Of a stretch of DNA of 64,000 bases, positions 52,792 through 60,752 are shown piece after piece. Origin of the DNA: Chloroflexota bacterium (GTDB lineage: Bacteria > Chloroflexota > Anaerolineae > Promineifilales > Promineifilaceae); the NCBI GenBank assembly GCA_018004935.1, contig JAGNBF010000013.1, forward strand, positions 39,021 through 103,020, in the 5' to 3' direction. Each line of letters begins with the position of its first letter. The stretch's first letter is position 1. Under the pieces are notes generated by a model. It had not been told where the DNA came from, searched no databases, and was given only the letters and a program-made list of their open reading frames with translations. A program made the translations under genes and the position numbers.

Positions 52792-55039
52792 AAGCCGCGT
52801 TGCCGCTGAGTTCGTCCAGGGCGTACTCGTCGGTGAGGTCGTTGAGGCTGGCACCGGGGTGTTGTTGGGCCACATCCAGCCGAATGCCGGGGCGGTTGTG
52901 CCCCCAACCGTGTGGAATGCTCACCACACCAGGCATGATGTCATCCGTCAGTTCGGCGGGCAGGGTGATGTAACCCACCCGTGAACGCACTGCCACCATC
53001 TGCCCATCACTGAGACCCAGCGCGGCCGCGTCCCCCCGATTCACCAGCACCGTACACCGCTCTTTCCCCCTCACCAGCCGCTCACTGTTGTGCATCCAGG
53101 AGTTGTTACTGCGGAGTTGGCGGCGGCCGATTAAGGAAAAAGTCGGGGAGACTGGAGACTGGAGACTGAGAGACTGAGAGACTGAGAGATTGAGTTCCCC
53201 TGAATTCCCACGAGTTTCCACGAGTTCCTCTGAGTTCCCCTGAGTTCCTACGAGTTCCTCACCACCGCTCACTGTCAACTGTTCACTGTTCACTGTCAAC
53301 TGTTCACTGTTCACTCTCCGCAACCGGGCCACATCCTGCACCAACAACTCTGGGGCCAGGGCGATGCGGCGGTTGGGGGTGGCGAGGCGGTCGGGCAGGC
53401 TGGGGCGCAGGGGTCCGAGGTCTACCCCGTGAACTTCGCGGCGCAAACGGGAGAGGGTGAGACCATTGCGGCCGCGGCCATACGGCCCAAACCGTAACCC
53501 CAAATCAATAATTTTGTCCGGCGACAGGCGGCGGAAGAAGTCAAACTTGAATTTACGGCGCGAGGTGTCCATATTCCCTTCCAACCGTAGACGCAATTCC
53601 CGCAAAATTTCCCAATCCTCTTTCATACCCGGTTCCGGTTTAAACAGCGCGGGGCTAAATTTGGCCGTATTCCGTACCGCCAGCACATGGAAGGTCAGGT
53701 CGTAGTGGGACGTTTCCAGCCCCGTAGCGGGGGGTAGGATGATGTGAGCGTGGCGCGTCGTCTCGTTCAGATAAATGTCAATCGCCACCATAAACTCCAG
53801 CCCGGCCAACGCCTCATCCAACTGCGTGCCGTTGGGCGTGGAGAGGACAGGATTGCCCGCCACCGTGACCATCGCCTTGATTTGCCCTTCGCCAGGGGTG
53901 AGGATTTCTTCGGCCAGGGCCGCGACGGGCAGTTCCCCGGCAAATTCGGGCAGGTTACGCACCCGACTGCGCCAGCGGCCAACACTGCCTTTGCTCCCGG
54001 TCAGGCTGGTGAGGGCCACGGCATCAATGGCCGGATGGGTGAACATGGCCCCGCCGGGATTGTCCAGGTTGCCGGTGACGAGGTTGAGCAGGTTGAGGAG
54101 CCATTGGCACAAGCCGCCGAATGGCTGAGTAGAAAGGCCCATCCGACCATACGCCACGGCTGACGGCGCGGCCGCGAACTCACGCGCCATTCGTTCTATC
54201 ACCGTAGCCGGAACCCCCGTCGCCGCTTCAACAGCCAGGGGTGAAAATTCGGCCACCAATTCGGCCACCGTCTCCAGCCCATCACACACCCCCGCCAGCC
54301 GCCTCAAATCCACCAAATTTTCGGCAAACAAGGTGTGCAGAACCGCCAACAAAAACAGCGCGTCGGTTCCGGGCCGGATGAAATGATGCTCATCGGCCAT
54401 CTGTGCCGTTTCCGTGCGGCGTGGGTCTATGACCACCAGTTTGCCGCCACGCGCCTGCAACGCCTTCAGCCGCCCTTCAATACCGGCCGCGGTCATCAAA
54501 CTGCCATTCGAGGCCACCGGATTGGCCCCCAACATGAGGAAATAGTTGGTACGATCCACATCCGGCACGGGCAGGAGCAGGTAATGGCCGAACATCAGGT
54601 AGGCCGCCAGGTGGTGGGGCAGTTGATCCACCGAGGTGGCGGAGAAGCGGTTTTTGGTACGCAGGGCACGAATGAAGGGTGGGTTGTAGAGCAGGGAGCC
54701 GACGTTATGCACGTTGGGGTTGCCCAGGTAGACGCCGACGGCGTTGCGCCCATGTTGCGTCTGGATGGCTTGCAACCGGCTCACCACCTCATCAAACGCC
54801 TCATCCCAGCCGATTTGCTCCCAGCCATTTGCCGTGCGCCGCAACGGAAACTTGAGCCGGTTGGGGTCGTGGTACACATCCTGCAAGGCCACCGCCTTCG
54901 GGCAGATGTGCCCCCGGCTAAATGGGTCGTCCTTATCCCCCTTGATGGCTTGAATTTGGCCATCCTTAACCTGGATTTCCAGGCCGCACATGGCTTCGCA
55001 CAGGTTACAGGTTCGGAAGTGGGTAAAGGTTTGGGACAT
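52760..55039 (-). CDS. Molybdopterin-dependent oxidoreductase
   Basis: A ~759-residue DMSO-reductase-family subunit. An N-terminal [4Fe-4S] motif (CNLCEAMCG, then HICPKA) is followed by Mo-bisPGD binding regions: GANPVASNG, VIDPRRTETA, VAGNPVLSTPNGT and a C-terminal MGD domain ending SIPHGWGH. The substrate is unknown. The ATG at 55039 has AGGAG seven bases upstream. The longer reading runs into repeats. Between catalytic and C-terminal domains it carries a ~70-residue low-complexity insertion (NSEQLTVNSEQLTV...) absent from typical members. Confidence 0.88.
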   Translation of the reverse strand: MSQTFTHFRTCNLCEAMCGLEIQVKDGQIQAIKGDKDDPFSRGHICPKAVALQDVYHDPNRLKFPLRRTANGWEQIGWDEAFDEVVSRLQAIQTQHGRNAVGVYLGNPNVHNVGSLLYNPPFIRALRTKNRFSATSVDQLPHHLAAYLMFGHYLLLPVPDVDRTNYFLMLGANPVASNGSLMTAAGIEGRLKALQARGGKLVVIDPRRTETAQMADEHHFIRPGTDALFLLAVLHTLFAENLVDLRRLAGVCDGLETVAELVAEFSPLAVEAATGVPATVIERMAREFAAAPSAVAYGRMGLSTQPFGGLCQWLLNLLNLVTGNLDNPGGAMFTHPAIDAVALTSLTGSKGSVGRWRSRVRNLPEFAGELPVAALAEEILTPGEGQIKAMVTVAGNPVLSTPNGTQLDEALAGLEFMVAIDIYLNETTRHAHIILPPATGLETSHYDLTFHVLAVRNTAKFSPALFKPEPGMKEDWEILRELRLRLEGNMDTSRRKFKFDFFRRLSPDKIIDLGLRFGPYGRGRNGLTLSRLRREVHGVDLGPLRPSLPDRLATPNRRIALAPELLVQDVARLRRVNSEQLTVNSEQLTVSGGEELVGTQGNSEELVETRGNSGELNLSVSQSLSLQSPVSPTFSLIGRRQLRSNNSWMHNSERLVRGKERCTVLVNRGDAAALGLSDGQMVAVRSRVGYITLPAELTDDIMPGVVSIPHGWGHNRPGIRLDVAQQHPGASLNDLTDEYALDELSGNAAFSAIPVTLGV
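53150..53330. repeat. In-frame low-complexity insertion in oxidoreductase
   Basis: GAGACTGGAGACT and GAGACTGAGA units, then GAGTTCC/CACGAGTTCC units, then ACTGTTCACTGTTCACTGTC units. Similar repeats are intergenic at 34450 and 22441. Reading frame is kept throughout. Confidence 0.85.
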
Positions 55040-55053
55040 GGGGTTACTCCTGC

Positions 55054-55492
55054 GAAAATAGCCACGGATAGTGGAAACACGGATAGGAAAGAACACGGAT
55101 GGGGATGAAAATTGTGGCGTTATTTTCATTCCTCTTGGTGTGCGTTTCGTCCATGGGGAACTCCTACGAAAATGTAGGGCGATTTTGTAAATCGCCCAGT
55201 GGACGATTTACAAAATCGTCCTACAAATTTTCATTCCTCTTGGTGCGCTCAAAGCCCATGGGGAACTCCTACGAAAATAGCCACGGATAGTGGAAACACG
55301 GATAGGAAGAAACACGGATGGGGATGAAAAATGGTGGTGTTATTTTTATTCATCTTGGTGTGCGTTCCGTCCATGGGGAACTCCTACGAAAATGTAGGGC
55401 GATTTTGTAAATCGCCCAGTGGACGATTTACAAAATCGTCCTACAAATTTTCATTCCTCTTGGTGCGCTGTAGGGTCATGGGGAACTCCTGC
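55054..55492. repeat. Tandem repeat of ~219 bp, two units
   Basis: Unit 1 is 55054-55272 and unit 2 is 55273-55492. Each unit starts GAAAATAGCCACGGATAGTG and holds the R2 palindrome (TGTAGGGCGATTTTGTAAAT). Within both units and at the gene start a CATGGGG-ACTCCT-CGAAAAT sub-motif repeats, i.e. on the minus strand a ribosome-binding site followed by ATG. It lies upstream of the oxidoreductase. Confidence 0.85.
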
Positions 55493-55547
55493 GAAAATAA
55501 GTTTGCGTGTTTGTGTGTTTGCGAGTAACGAGCGAATGCCCACTTGT

Positions 55548-55655
55548 AGACTCGCCACTCGCCAACTCGCCAACTCGCCAACTTGCCAACTCGCCACTCG
55601 CCACTCGCCAACTCGCCAACTCGCCACTCGCCAACTCACCACTCGCCAACTCGCT
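55548..55655. repeat. ACTCGCCA microsatellite
   Basis: About 14 degenerate units of ACTCGCC(A) with A or AA spacers. There are no spacer sequences, so it is not a CRISPR array. Confidence 0.85.
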
Positions 55656-55772
55656 TACTTGTTTTGGGGGTGGGTAGATTGTAGCTGATGAAGGGATGGG
55701 GGGCGATGGGGGAACGCGGCCGCGAACTGTGCTAAAATAACCTTGCCTTCTGTTTTGCCTGGAGAAACAACT

Positions 55773-56174
55773 ATGACCCAGACTGTACACGTTCCTCTAA
55801 CTGATGATACTTATCAACGGATTAAACTATGGGCCAGACATCGCCAACGAGAGATTGGTGAAGCCATCGCCGATTATTTGACGGAAACGTTGCCCCCATT
55901 AAACATTGGTCTTATTCCACTGTCCGCCCCAGACCCCGCTGTGGCAAGAGAAAAAGCCGCCTACATCCGCCTTTTTCCCGAACTCAAAAAACAGTTTGAC
56001 GGTGAATATGTTGCCATATATCAGGGTCAATTAGTAGACAATGACCCGGAATACGGCGCCTTGTTTGAACGAATTGAAGAGAATTATCCCGATGTTTTTG
56101 TCTGGCTGACTCAGGTAGAGGATGAGCCGATAGGAACTATCACCCTTCATTCCCCTTTGTTCCTTGAGGATTAA
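55773..56174 (+). CDS. DUF5678-like protein
   Basis: A 133-residue protein. The N-terminal part (TVHVPLTDDTYQRIKLWAR) looks like a ribbon-helix-helix/CopG-type DNA-binding unit. The C-terminal YVAIYQGQLVDNDPEYGALFERIEENYP is the DUF5678 pattern. I start at 55773, where GGAG precedes ATG at eight bases. It is followed 1 bp later by an aspartyl-protease gene, so the two form a module of unknown purpose. Confidence 0.75.
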   Translation: MTQTVHVPLTDDTYQRIKLWARHRQREIGEAIADYLTETLPPLNIGLIPLSAPDPAVAREKAAYIRLFPELKKQFDGEYVAIYQGQLVDNDPEYGALFERIEENYPDVFVWLTQVEDEPIGTITLHSPLFLED

Positions 56175-56175
56175 G

Positions 56176-56562
56176 ATGGCTGTTCACCTGCATGATTACG
56201 ATTCTCATTATCACCCCGCCATGCCCGTGATAGAAATTGTTCTGCATCGCCGGGCTGGTGAACCAGGCATCACGATAAAAGCAATTGTAGATTCCGGTTC
56301 AGATGGTACGATTATTCCCCTGCAATATTTACGCTCACTGAAAGCACGTAAAGGCCGCACCAGATGGTTAAGTACGCTGGATGGATTACGCCAGGAAATT
56401 GATCTGTACGGCGTTGTCATTCGAGTTGGCAACTATCGCCCGTTTCATCTTGAAGTAGTGGGTTTGGAAAATCGTCGTGAGGCTATTGTTAGGCGAGATA
56501 TTCTCAATCAGTTTGTTGTGACATTAAATGCACCAGCCCTCACCGTAGAAATCAGTGAATAA
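56176..56562 (+). CDS. Retropepsin-like aspartyl protease
   Basis: A 128-residue single-lobe protein with the catalytic D-S/T-G motif in VDSGSDGTIIPLQYL, followed by strands (RQEIDLYGVVIRVG) and VGLENRREAIVRRDILNQF as the second flap/helix. Single-lobe forms act as dimers. The TTG at 56164 is possible, but the ATG at 56176 has GAGG at good distance. It is coupled to DUF5678. Substrate unknown. Confidence 0.78.
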   Translation: MAVHLHDYDSHYHPAMPVIEIVLHRRAGEPGITIKAIVDSGSDGTIIPLQYLRSLKARKGRTRWLSTLDGLRQEIDLYGVVIRVGNYRPFHLEVVGLENRREAIVRRDILNQFVVTLNAPALTVEISE

Positions 56563-56590
56563 ATCCGTAGAGAAAGTTCTGCAACCGCTT

Positions 56591-57037
56591 TTACTTTTTC
56601 CGTGTTGCTAACTGCGTTACCCATTTCCGGTATAAGAACAACCCATACAGCCCTGGCCTGGAAAAGAAAAGCCGTGTCAACAAACCACGCCACCCTGCCG
56701 GATGCTCATACACAATGGATTCGTGAATCCGCGTTTGCTTTTCTCCCTCGGCGGTGAATCGGTGGGTGTGTTGCCACGACTTGAGCGGCCCGATAACCTG
56801 CGTATCGGTGAATCCGTTTGCGCTGATGTTGGTGTGAACCGCTTCCCAGTAAACTGGAACCGGCCCAAACCACATCGTAAACTTTGCCAACATCCCTTCT
56901 TTCATCTCCCCAAATTCGTGAATCTGCACAAACAACGGCGGTGGCGTCAGCTTTTTCAGGATGCGCGTATCCCGATGAAAAGCCGATACGGCAGAGAGTG
57001 GAGCAGGAATGGTGAAGGTGGTGGTGAACTGGATCAT
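56591..57037 (-). CDS. SRPBCC (START-like) ligand-binding protein
   Basis: A 148-residue helix-grip protein: FTTTFTIPAPLSAVSAFHRD at the N-terminus, WFGPVPVYWEAVH, TDTQVIGPLKSWQHTHRF and YEHPAGWRG match the polyketide-cyclase/dehydrase (SRPBCC) ligand-binding family. Ligand unknown. It has no obvious neighbour in function. Confidence 0.85.
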   Translation of the reverse strand: MIQFTTTFTIPAPLSAVSAFHRDTRILKKLTPPPLFVQIHEFGEMKEGMLAKFTMWFGPVPVYWEAVHTNISANGFTDTQVIGPLKSWQHTHRFTAEGEKQTRIHESIVYEHPAGWRGLLTRLFFSRPGLYGLFLYRKWVTQLATRKK

Positions 57038-57149
57038 TTCGTTTTCACCAGAGAACGCACAGTCTGGAAAGGCTGTGCTACGTCTAGAGGTAGCGTATAA
57101 ATTCGCCAGAGTCGAATAACATTGACCATTTTGCGCTCCCAGACCCTTC

Positions 57150-58067
57150 CTACAACCAATGCCGTCGGCGCAAATACCAGACTAACCAGGCTGTGATCAG
57201 AATACTGAAGCCAATGAGGCCATAGAAAATAAACGGAAAATCGGCGAAGGGAAGGGCCACATTCATGCCAAAGATGGTGGATAGTAAGGTGACAGGTAGG
57301 GTAATAACGGTAACGATGGTCAGGAGATGAACTACTTCATCTATTCGATGGGAAGCGATGGTATCTACGGTATCTGATAAGCCAGCAACAATCTCATAGA
57401 ACTCATCGAGCATCATACTGAGCTGAATGAGATGGTCGTTGAGGTTGCCCCAATAGGGATTGAGTTCGTCATGGATGAAAGCCCAATCTCCCTGAACCAA
57501 TGATTGAATAACGGCAACCTGCGGCTTTAGGATGCTCCGCACGGTGATGATGTCTCGGCGCACGAGGGCGATTTCATGAAGCAGATGCCGGGTATTGTTG
57601 TTGAAGAGGTTTTTTTCGATGTGGCGCAAATCTTGGCCCAATTTTTGTACAATGGGATAACACTCGTCAATGAGGGCATGGAGGAGTTCATAAAGAAGCG
57701 GGCTGGCTCCCCAGCTAAGAAGGGTATGTCGAGCGGCTTCATCTTGTTGGACCTGAGTAAAGAGTTGGTTTAGCGGCCGCAATACTCCCTGATGTGAGGT
57801 TACCAGTACCCCTTTGGTAATAAAAATATCTACTTCGATGCGGTTGTAAAGGTGTTCATATTCATGCCAGACCGGTATTTGCACGACAATAAACAAATGG
57901 TTGTCGTAATGGTCTAGTTTGGGAATCTCTAGCTCGTTCAGGCAATCGCGTAAATTCAGGGTATGAAAATGGGGGTAACGAACGGTTAGCGCGTCCATAT
58001 CATCCTGAGAGGGTTTAATAATATTTGTCCAGGTTACTCGGTCGGTAGAAAGAATTGTGGTAGGCAT
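57150..58067 (-). CDS. corA: CorA-family magnesium transporter
   Basis: A 305-residue protein. Large N-terminal cytoplasmic domain, long helix, and two C-terminal membrane helices with the family-defining GMN at the pore entrance (IFGMNVALPF). Length is typical. It transports Mg2+ or another divalent ion. Not linked to a regulator here. One GCGGCCGC near codon 97. Confidence 0.92.
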   Translation of the reverse strand: MPTTILSTDRVTWTNIIKPSQDDMDALTVRYPHFHTLNLRDCLNELEIPKLDHYDNHLFIVVQIPVWHEYEHLYNRIEVDIFITKGVLVTSHQGVLRPLNQLFTQVQQDEAARHTLLSWGASPLLYELLHALIDECYPIVQKLGQDLRHIEKNLFNNNTRHLLHEIALVRRDIITVRSILKPQVAVIQSLVQGDWAFIHDELNPYWGNLNDHLIQLSMMLDEFYEIVAGLSDTVDTIASHRIDEVVHLLTIVTVITLPVTLLSTIFGMNVALPFADFPFIFYGLIGFSILITAWLVWYLRRRHWL

Positions 58068-58537
58068 GGGGATCCGATTAAAATGATAGGTAGAGACTAT
58101 TGGGGCATGGGTTTATGGGTACATTGGACGTTTGACAGGGGCATTTTTTGTGCTTGCCAGAGGCTAAACCGCCGGGAACGGGCGTTTTACCCCAGACAAT
58201 AGACAGAAATTTGGCCCGAGCCGTGTCAGGGATGGGCGACAAGACCCTTGATTATAGAGAAAGGAGCTTCAGAATAAAAACGGGTCAGGGTATATACTTA
58301 CCACCAAGCCGTTGCCTGAGCTTGTCGCAGGCAACACGAGGCTTCAACAAGCTCAGCCCTCGTCTCAGGGGACTGAATGCTTATGTTATTTAATCCGCGA
58401 TCATTAGAGCAAGCGCAAAATTAGCCGGGAATCCCGATAGGCGCGATAATTCAGCCCATTGTACGCGTGTAATTTATTCATCACAGAGAGCGTGACCCAA
58501 GCCGTAACCAGGGTATTCGCGTTTGTAGATTACCACT
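58068..58537. other. 470-bp intergenic region
   Basis: Divergent genes on both sides. Holds R3 at 58313-58363 and nothing gene-like. ECF-type promoter elements were not identified with confidence. Confidence 0.5.
58313..58363. repeat. Dispersed repeat R3
   Basis: TGCCTGAGCTTGTCGCAGG and GCTTCAACAAGCTCAGCCC. Confidence 0.7.
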
Positions 58538-59125
58538 ATGGGGAATCTGGCAAAAATTGCACAATTAACGGATGACGAGTTGGTACAGCTCTGCCTGGAA
58601 CGAGGTGAACGGGATGATCGCCTTTTTCAGGAGTTAATGCGTCGTTACCAACGCCTTATCTGGCGGGTATGTTATCGGTTTATGGGTAATGGGGATGATG
58701 CCGAGGATTTGACTCAAGAAGTGTTTTTTAAGGTGTACCGTAATTTGGCTTCGTTTGCGGGGCGATCTACGTTTAAGACATGGATTTACCGCATTGCTAT
58801 TAACACGGCGCAGAATGAATTACGGGCACGAGCACGGCGGCCGCAAGAAAGTGAAACAGAAATGGAGACGGTGGCCGAGTTTATGCCAGCGGCCGAAACG
58901 GTAGAAGAGACGATTTTAGAAAAAGGGCGTAAAGAGCGTCTCGCGGCCGCGTTTGCTACCTTACGCCCTGATGATGTCCAGATTTTGCGTTACAAAGATA
59001 TTGAACAGAAGCAGTACGATGAGATTGCTGACCTGTTGGGCATTGGCCTTAGCGCCGCCAAAATGCGCGTACAAAGAGCACGATTAGCGCTTCAGTCTGT
59101 ATACCAACAGCTAAGCGAGGATTAG
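58538..59125 (+). CDS. ECF-type RNA polymerase sigma factor
   Basis: A 195-residue sigma-70-family factor: region 2 FQELMRRYQRLIWRVCYRF and DAEDLTQEVFFKVYRNL, region 4 LRPDDVQILRYKDIEQ and SAAKMRVQRARLAL. It directs transcription of a stress regulon. The next gene, six bases later, is its likely anti-sigma factor. Two GCGGCCGC sites, one read as Arg-Pro and one as Ala-Ala-Ala. Confidence 0.93.
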   Translation: MGNLAKIAQLTDDELVQLCLERGERDDRLFQELMRRYQRLIWRVCYRFMGNGDDAEDLTQEVFFKVYRNLASFAGRSTFKTWIYRIAINTAQNELRARARRPQESETEMETVAEFMPAAETVEETILEKGRKERLAAAFATLRPDDVQILRYKDIEQKQYDEIADLLGIGLSAAKMRVQRARLALQSVYQQLSED

Positions 59126-59131
59126 GTTTTT

Positions 59132-59479
59132 ATGGTTATAACGCCTGATCATCCTGATACCTTATTAGAACGATTCGTCTCTGGCACTCTGGCCCCCGCC
59201 GAGACGGAGCAAGTGTTGGCTCACCTGGTTACCTGTGACCGGTGTTTGAGTATTACGGAACAGTTATGGGAAGTTATCCCTTTGTCCGTAGCCTTGACGG
59301 AAAACACCCTGGAGACAGCCGACATGGAGCGCGAACGTGCCCGGCGTATTGAAGAGCAGGTGATTAACCAGATTCACCGTTCTCATGTTGCCGGGCGTGT
59401 TGTATGGTTAGGTACGGAAGGTTTTTTTCAGGTGTCGTTTGCTCTGTTGCGGCCGCTGTTGGAAAAATTGTCACGTTAA
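59132..59479 (+). CDS. Zinc-finger anti-sigma factor
   Basis: A 115-residue protein with a zf-HC2-like motif H-x3-C-x2-C in VLAHLVTCDRCLSI. The N-terminal ~45 residues fit a sigma-binding domain and the rest is a helical tail without a clear membrane anchor. Coupled to the sigma gene. It probably holds the sigma factor until a redox or metal signal releases it. Confidence 0.82.
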   Translation: MVITPDHPDTLLERFVSGTLAPAETEQVLAHLVTCDRCLSITEQLWEVIPLSVALTENTLETADMERERARRIEEQVINQIHRSHVAGRVVWLGTEGFFQVSFALLRPLLEKLSR

Positions 59480-59644
59480 ATCGAGCTGATTCGTTGAAGG
59501 ATATACCCATCACGGTCACATAGGAATGAGAACTAAATAACTTGTTCGCTGGGAGTGGTCTGGTCAGAAGACCGGCCATAGCGTAAAAGCGTAATAACTG
59601 ACCGCGAACAGGATAGTCTCTATACTGGTGGTGTACGGTTCTAC

Positions 59645-59690
59645 CTGAGTTTGTTGAAGGCGGAGCCGGGCTTCGACAAGCTCAGCCCTT
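59645..59690. repeat. Dispersed repeat R3
   Basis: ACCTGAGTTTGTTGAAGG and GGCTTCGACAAGCTCAGCCC. Intergenic, upstream of the MscS-type gene. Confidence 0.65.
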
Positions 59691-59723
59691 GAGAACGTGT
59701 ATCGTTACGAAGGATAAACCATT

Positions 59724-60554
59724 ATGTTTGACCTGGATGTTATTCGCACCGCTGTCACGAGTTTACTCCTGGGAGCCTTGTCGTTTGTCCCCAAATTATT
59801 TCTGTCTATCCTGATACTGGTTATCGGTCATTTTATTTCCCGCTTCCTGGCAGGGGTTGCCCAACGATTGGCTGAACGGATAGGGCTGGACAAAATGGTG
59901 GAGCGAACGGGGTTAGGCGAAGGGTTGAAGCAAGCCAATATCCGTAGTGGTGCTTCGGGCATTCTGGCTCAGTTTATTTATTGGTTTATTTTCCTCAACA
60001 TTCTGGTATTAGCCTTGGAATCATTGGGTATTGCGGCCGCGGTACAACAACTTAACCAGCTTATTGCTTATCTACCGCGCCTGTTGTCTGCCCTTTTTGT
60101 CTTTCTGGCCGGGGCGCTGGTTGCCCAATTTATTGGGCGAGCCACCCAGGCCGCCGTGGCCAGTATGGGTATCGAGTTTCACCAGGCCATTGGTGGGGCC
60201 GTGCGCGGCCTCATTCTCATCATGTCTGTTATCATTGCTGTAGAGCGTTTGGGGGTAGATGTCACAATCTTGCAAGAATCCTTCATCACCATGTTGGCGA
60301 TTATTTTGGCGGGTCTGGCTCTGGCGTTTGGCCTGGGGGGACGTGATGTGGCCCGGAGTGTGTTGGCCGGTTATTATGCCCGTGATGTGTATAAAATTGG
60401 CGAAACACTATTAGTAGATGGACAGGAAGGGGTTCTCATAGGTATTGGGACGTTGAATAGTGAGATTGAATTGCCCGATGGTCGCCTGATCATCCCGAAT
60501 ACGCGCCTGACAGAAGCCACCATTATGGTGATGAACCACAAACAGGGAAACTAA
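59724..60554 (+). CDS. MscS-type mechanosensitive channel family protein
   Basis: A 276-residue membrane protein. Hydrophobic helices at ~12-40, 80-105, 112-135 and 155-180, then the glycine-rich pore helix (ILAGLALAFGLGGRDVARSVLAGYYAR) and a beta domain typical of small MscS/CmpX relatives. It would open under membrane tension. An A-rich purine site precedes the ATG. Confidence 0.85.
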   Translation: MFDLDVIRTAVTSLLLGALSFVPKLFLSILILVIGHFISRFLAGVAQRLAERIGLDKMVERTGLGEGLKQANIRSGASGILAQFIYWFIFLNILVLALESLGIAAAVQQLNQLIAYLPRLLSALFVFLAGALVAQFIGRATQAAVASMGIEFHQAIGGAVRGLILIMSVIIAVERLGVDVTILQESFITMLAIILAGLALAFGLGGRDVARSVLAGYYARDVYKIGETLLVDGQEGVLIGIGTLNSEIELPDGRLIIPNTRLTEATIMVMNHKQGN

Positions 60555-60582
60555 GTAATCGTCCAAAAATAAGTTCCGCACA

Positions 60583-60615
60583 GATCTGACAGGTTTTCGG
60601 AAACCTGTCAGGTCT
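60583..60615. repeat. Dispersed repeat R4
   Basis: AGATCTGACAGGTT and AACCTGTCAGGTCT with a short loop, the second copy of the palindrome at 33728. Confidence 0.8.
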
Positions 60616-60654
60616 AAATCGGGAAGTTATTTTTAGATGTTCACTAAGGGTGCA

Positions 60655-60728
60655 CTCGAAATTAAGTGGGGTACGGGCAACCACAAGGCCAGCCCGTACA
60701 GATGGTGTCAACTCCCTGAATTCCCCAA
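60655..60728 (-). repeat. Dispersed repeat R1, inverted and shortened
   Basis: GTGGGGTACGGGCAACCACA, then AGGCCAGCCCGTACAGATGG and TGTCAACTCCCTGAATTCCC, the reverse of the usual order. It lacks the internal fold-back and lies between convergent genes. Confidence 0.75.
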
Positions 60729-60752
60729 GATCCCCAACTTATTTTTAGATAC

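Noticed and set aside
55099..55528. Two repeated small plus-strand readings with MGNSYEN
   Set aside because: They are the 219-bp tandem repeats read in one frame; no start signal of their own.
55548..55655. Possible CRISPR array
   Set aside because: Units are ~8 bp and directly adjacent without spacers; a microsatellite.
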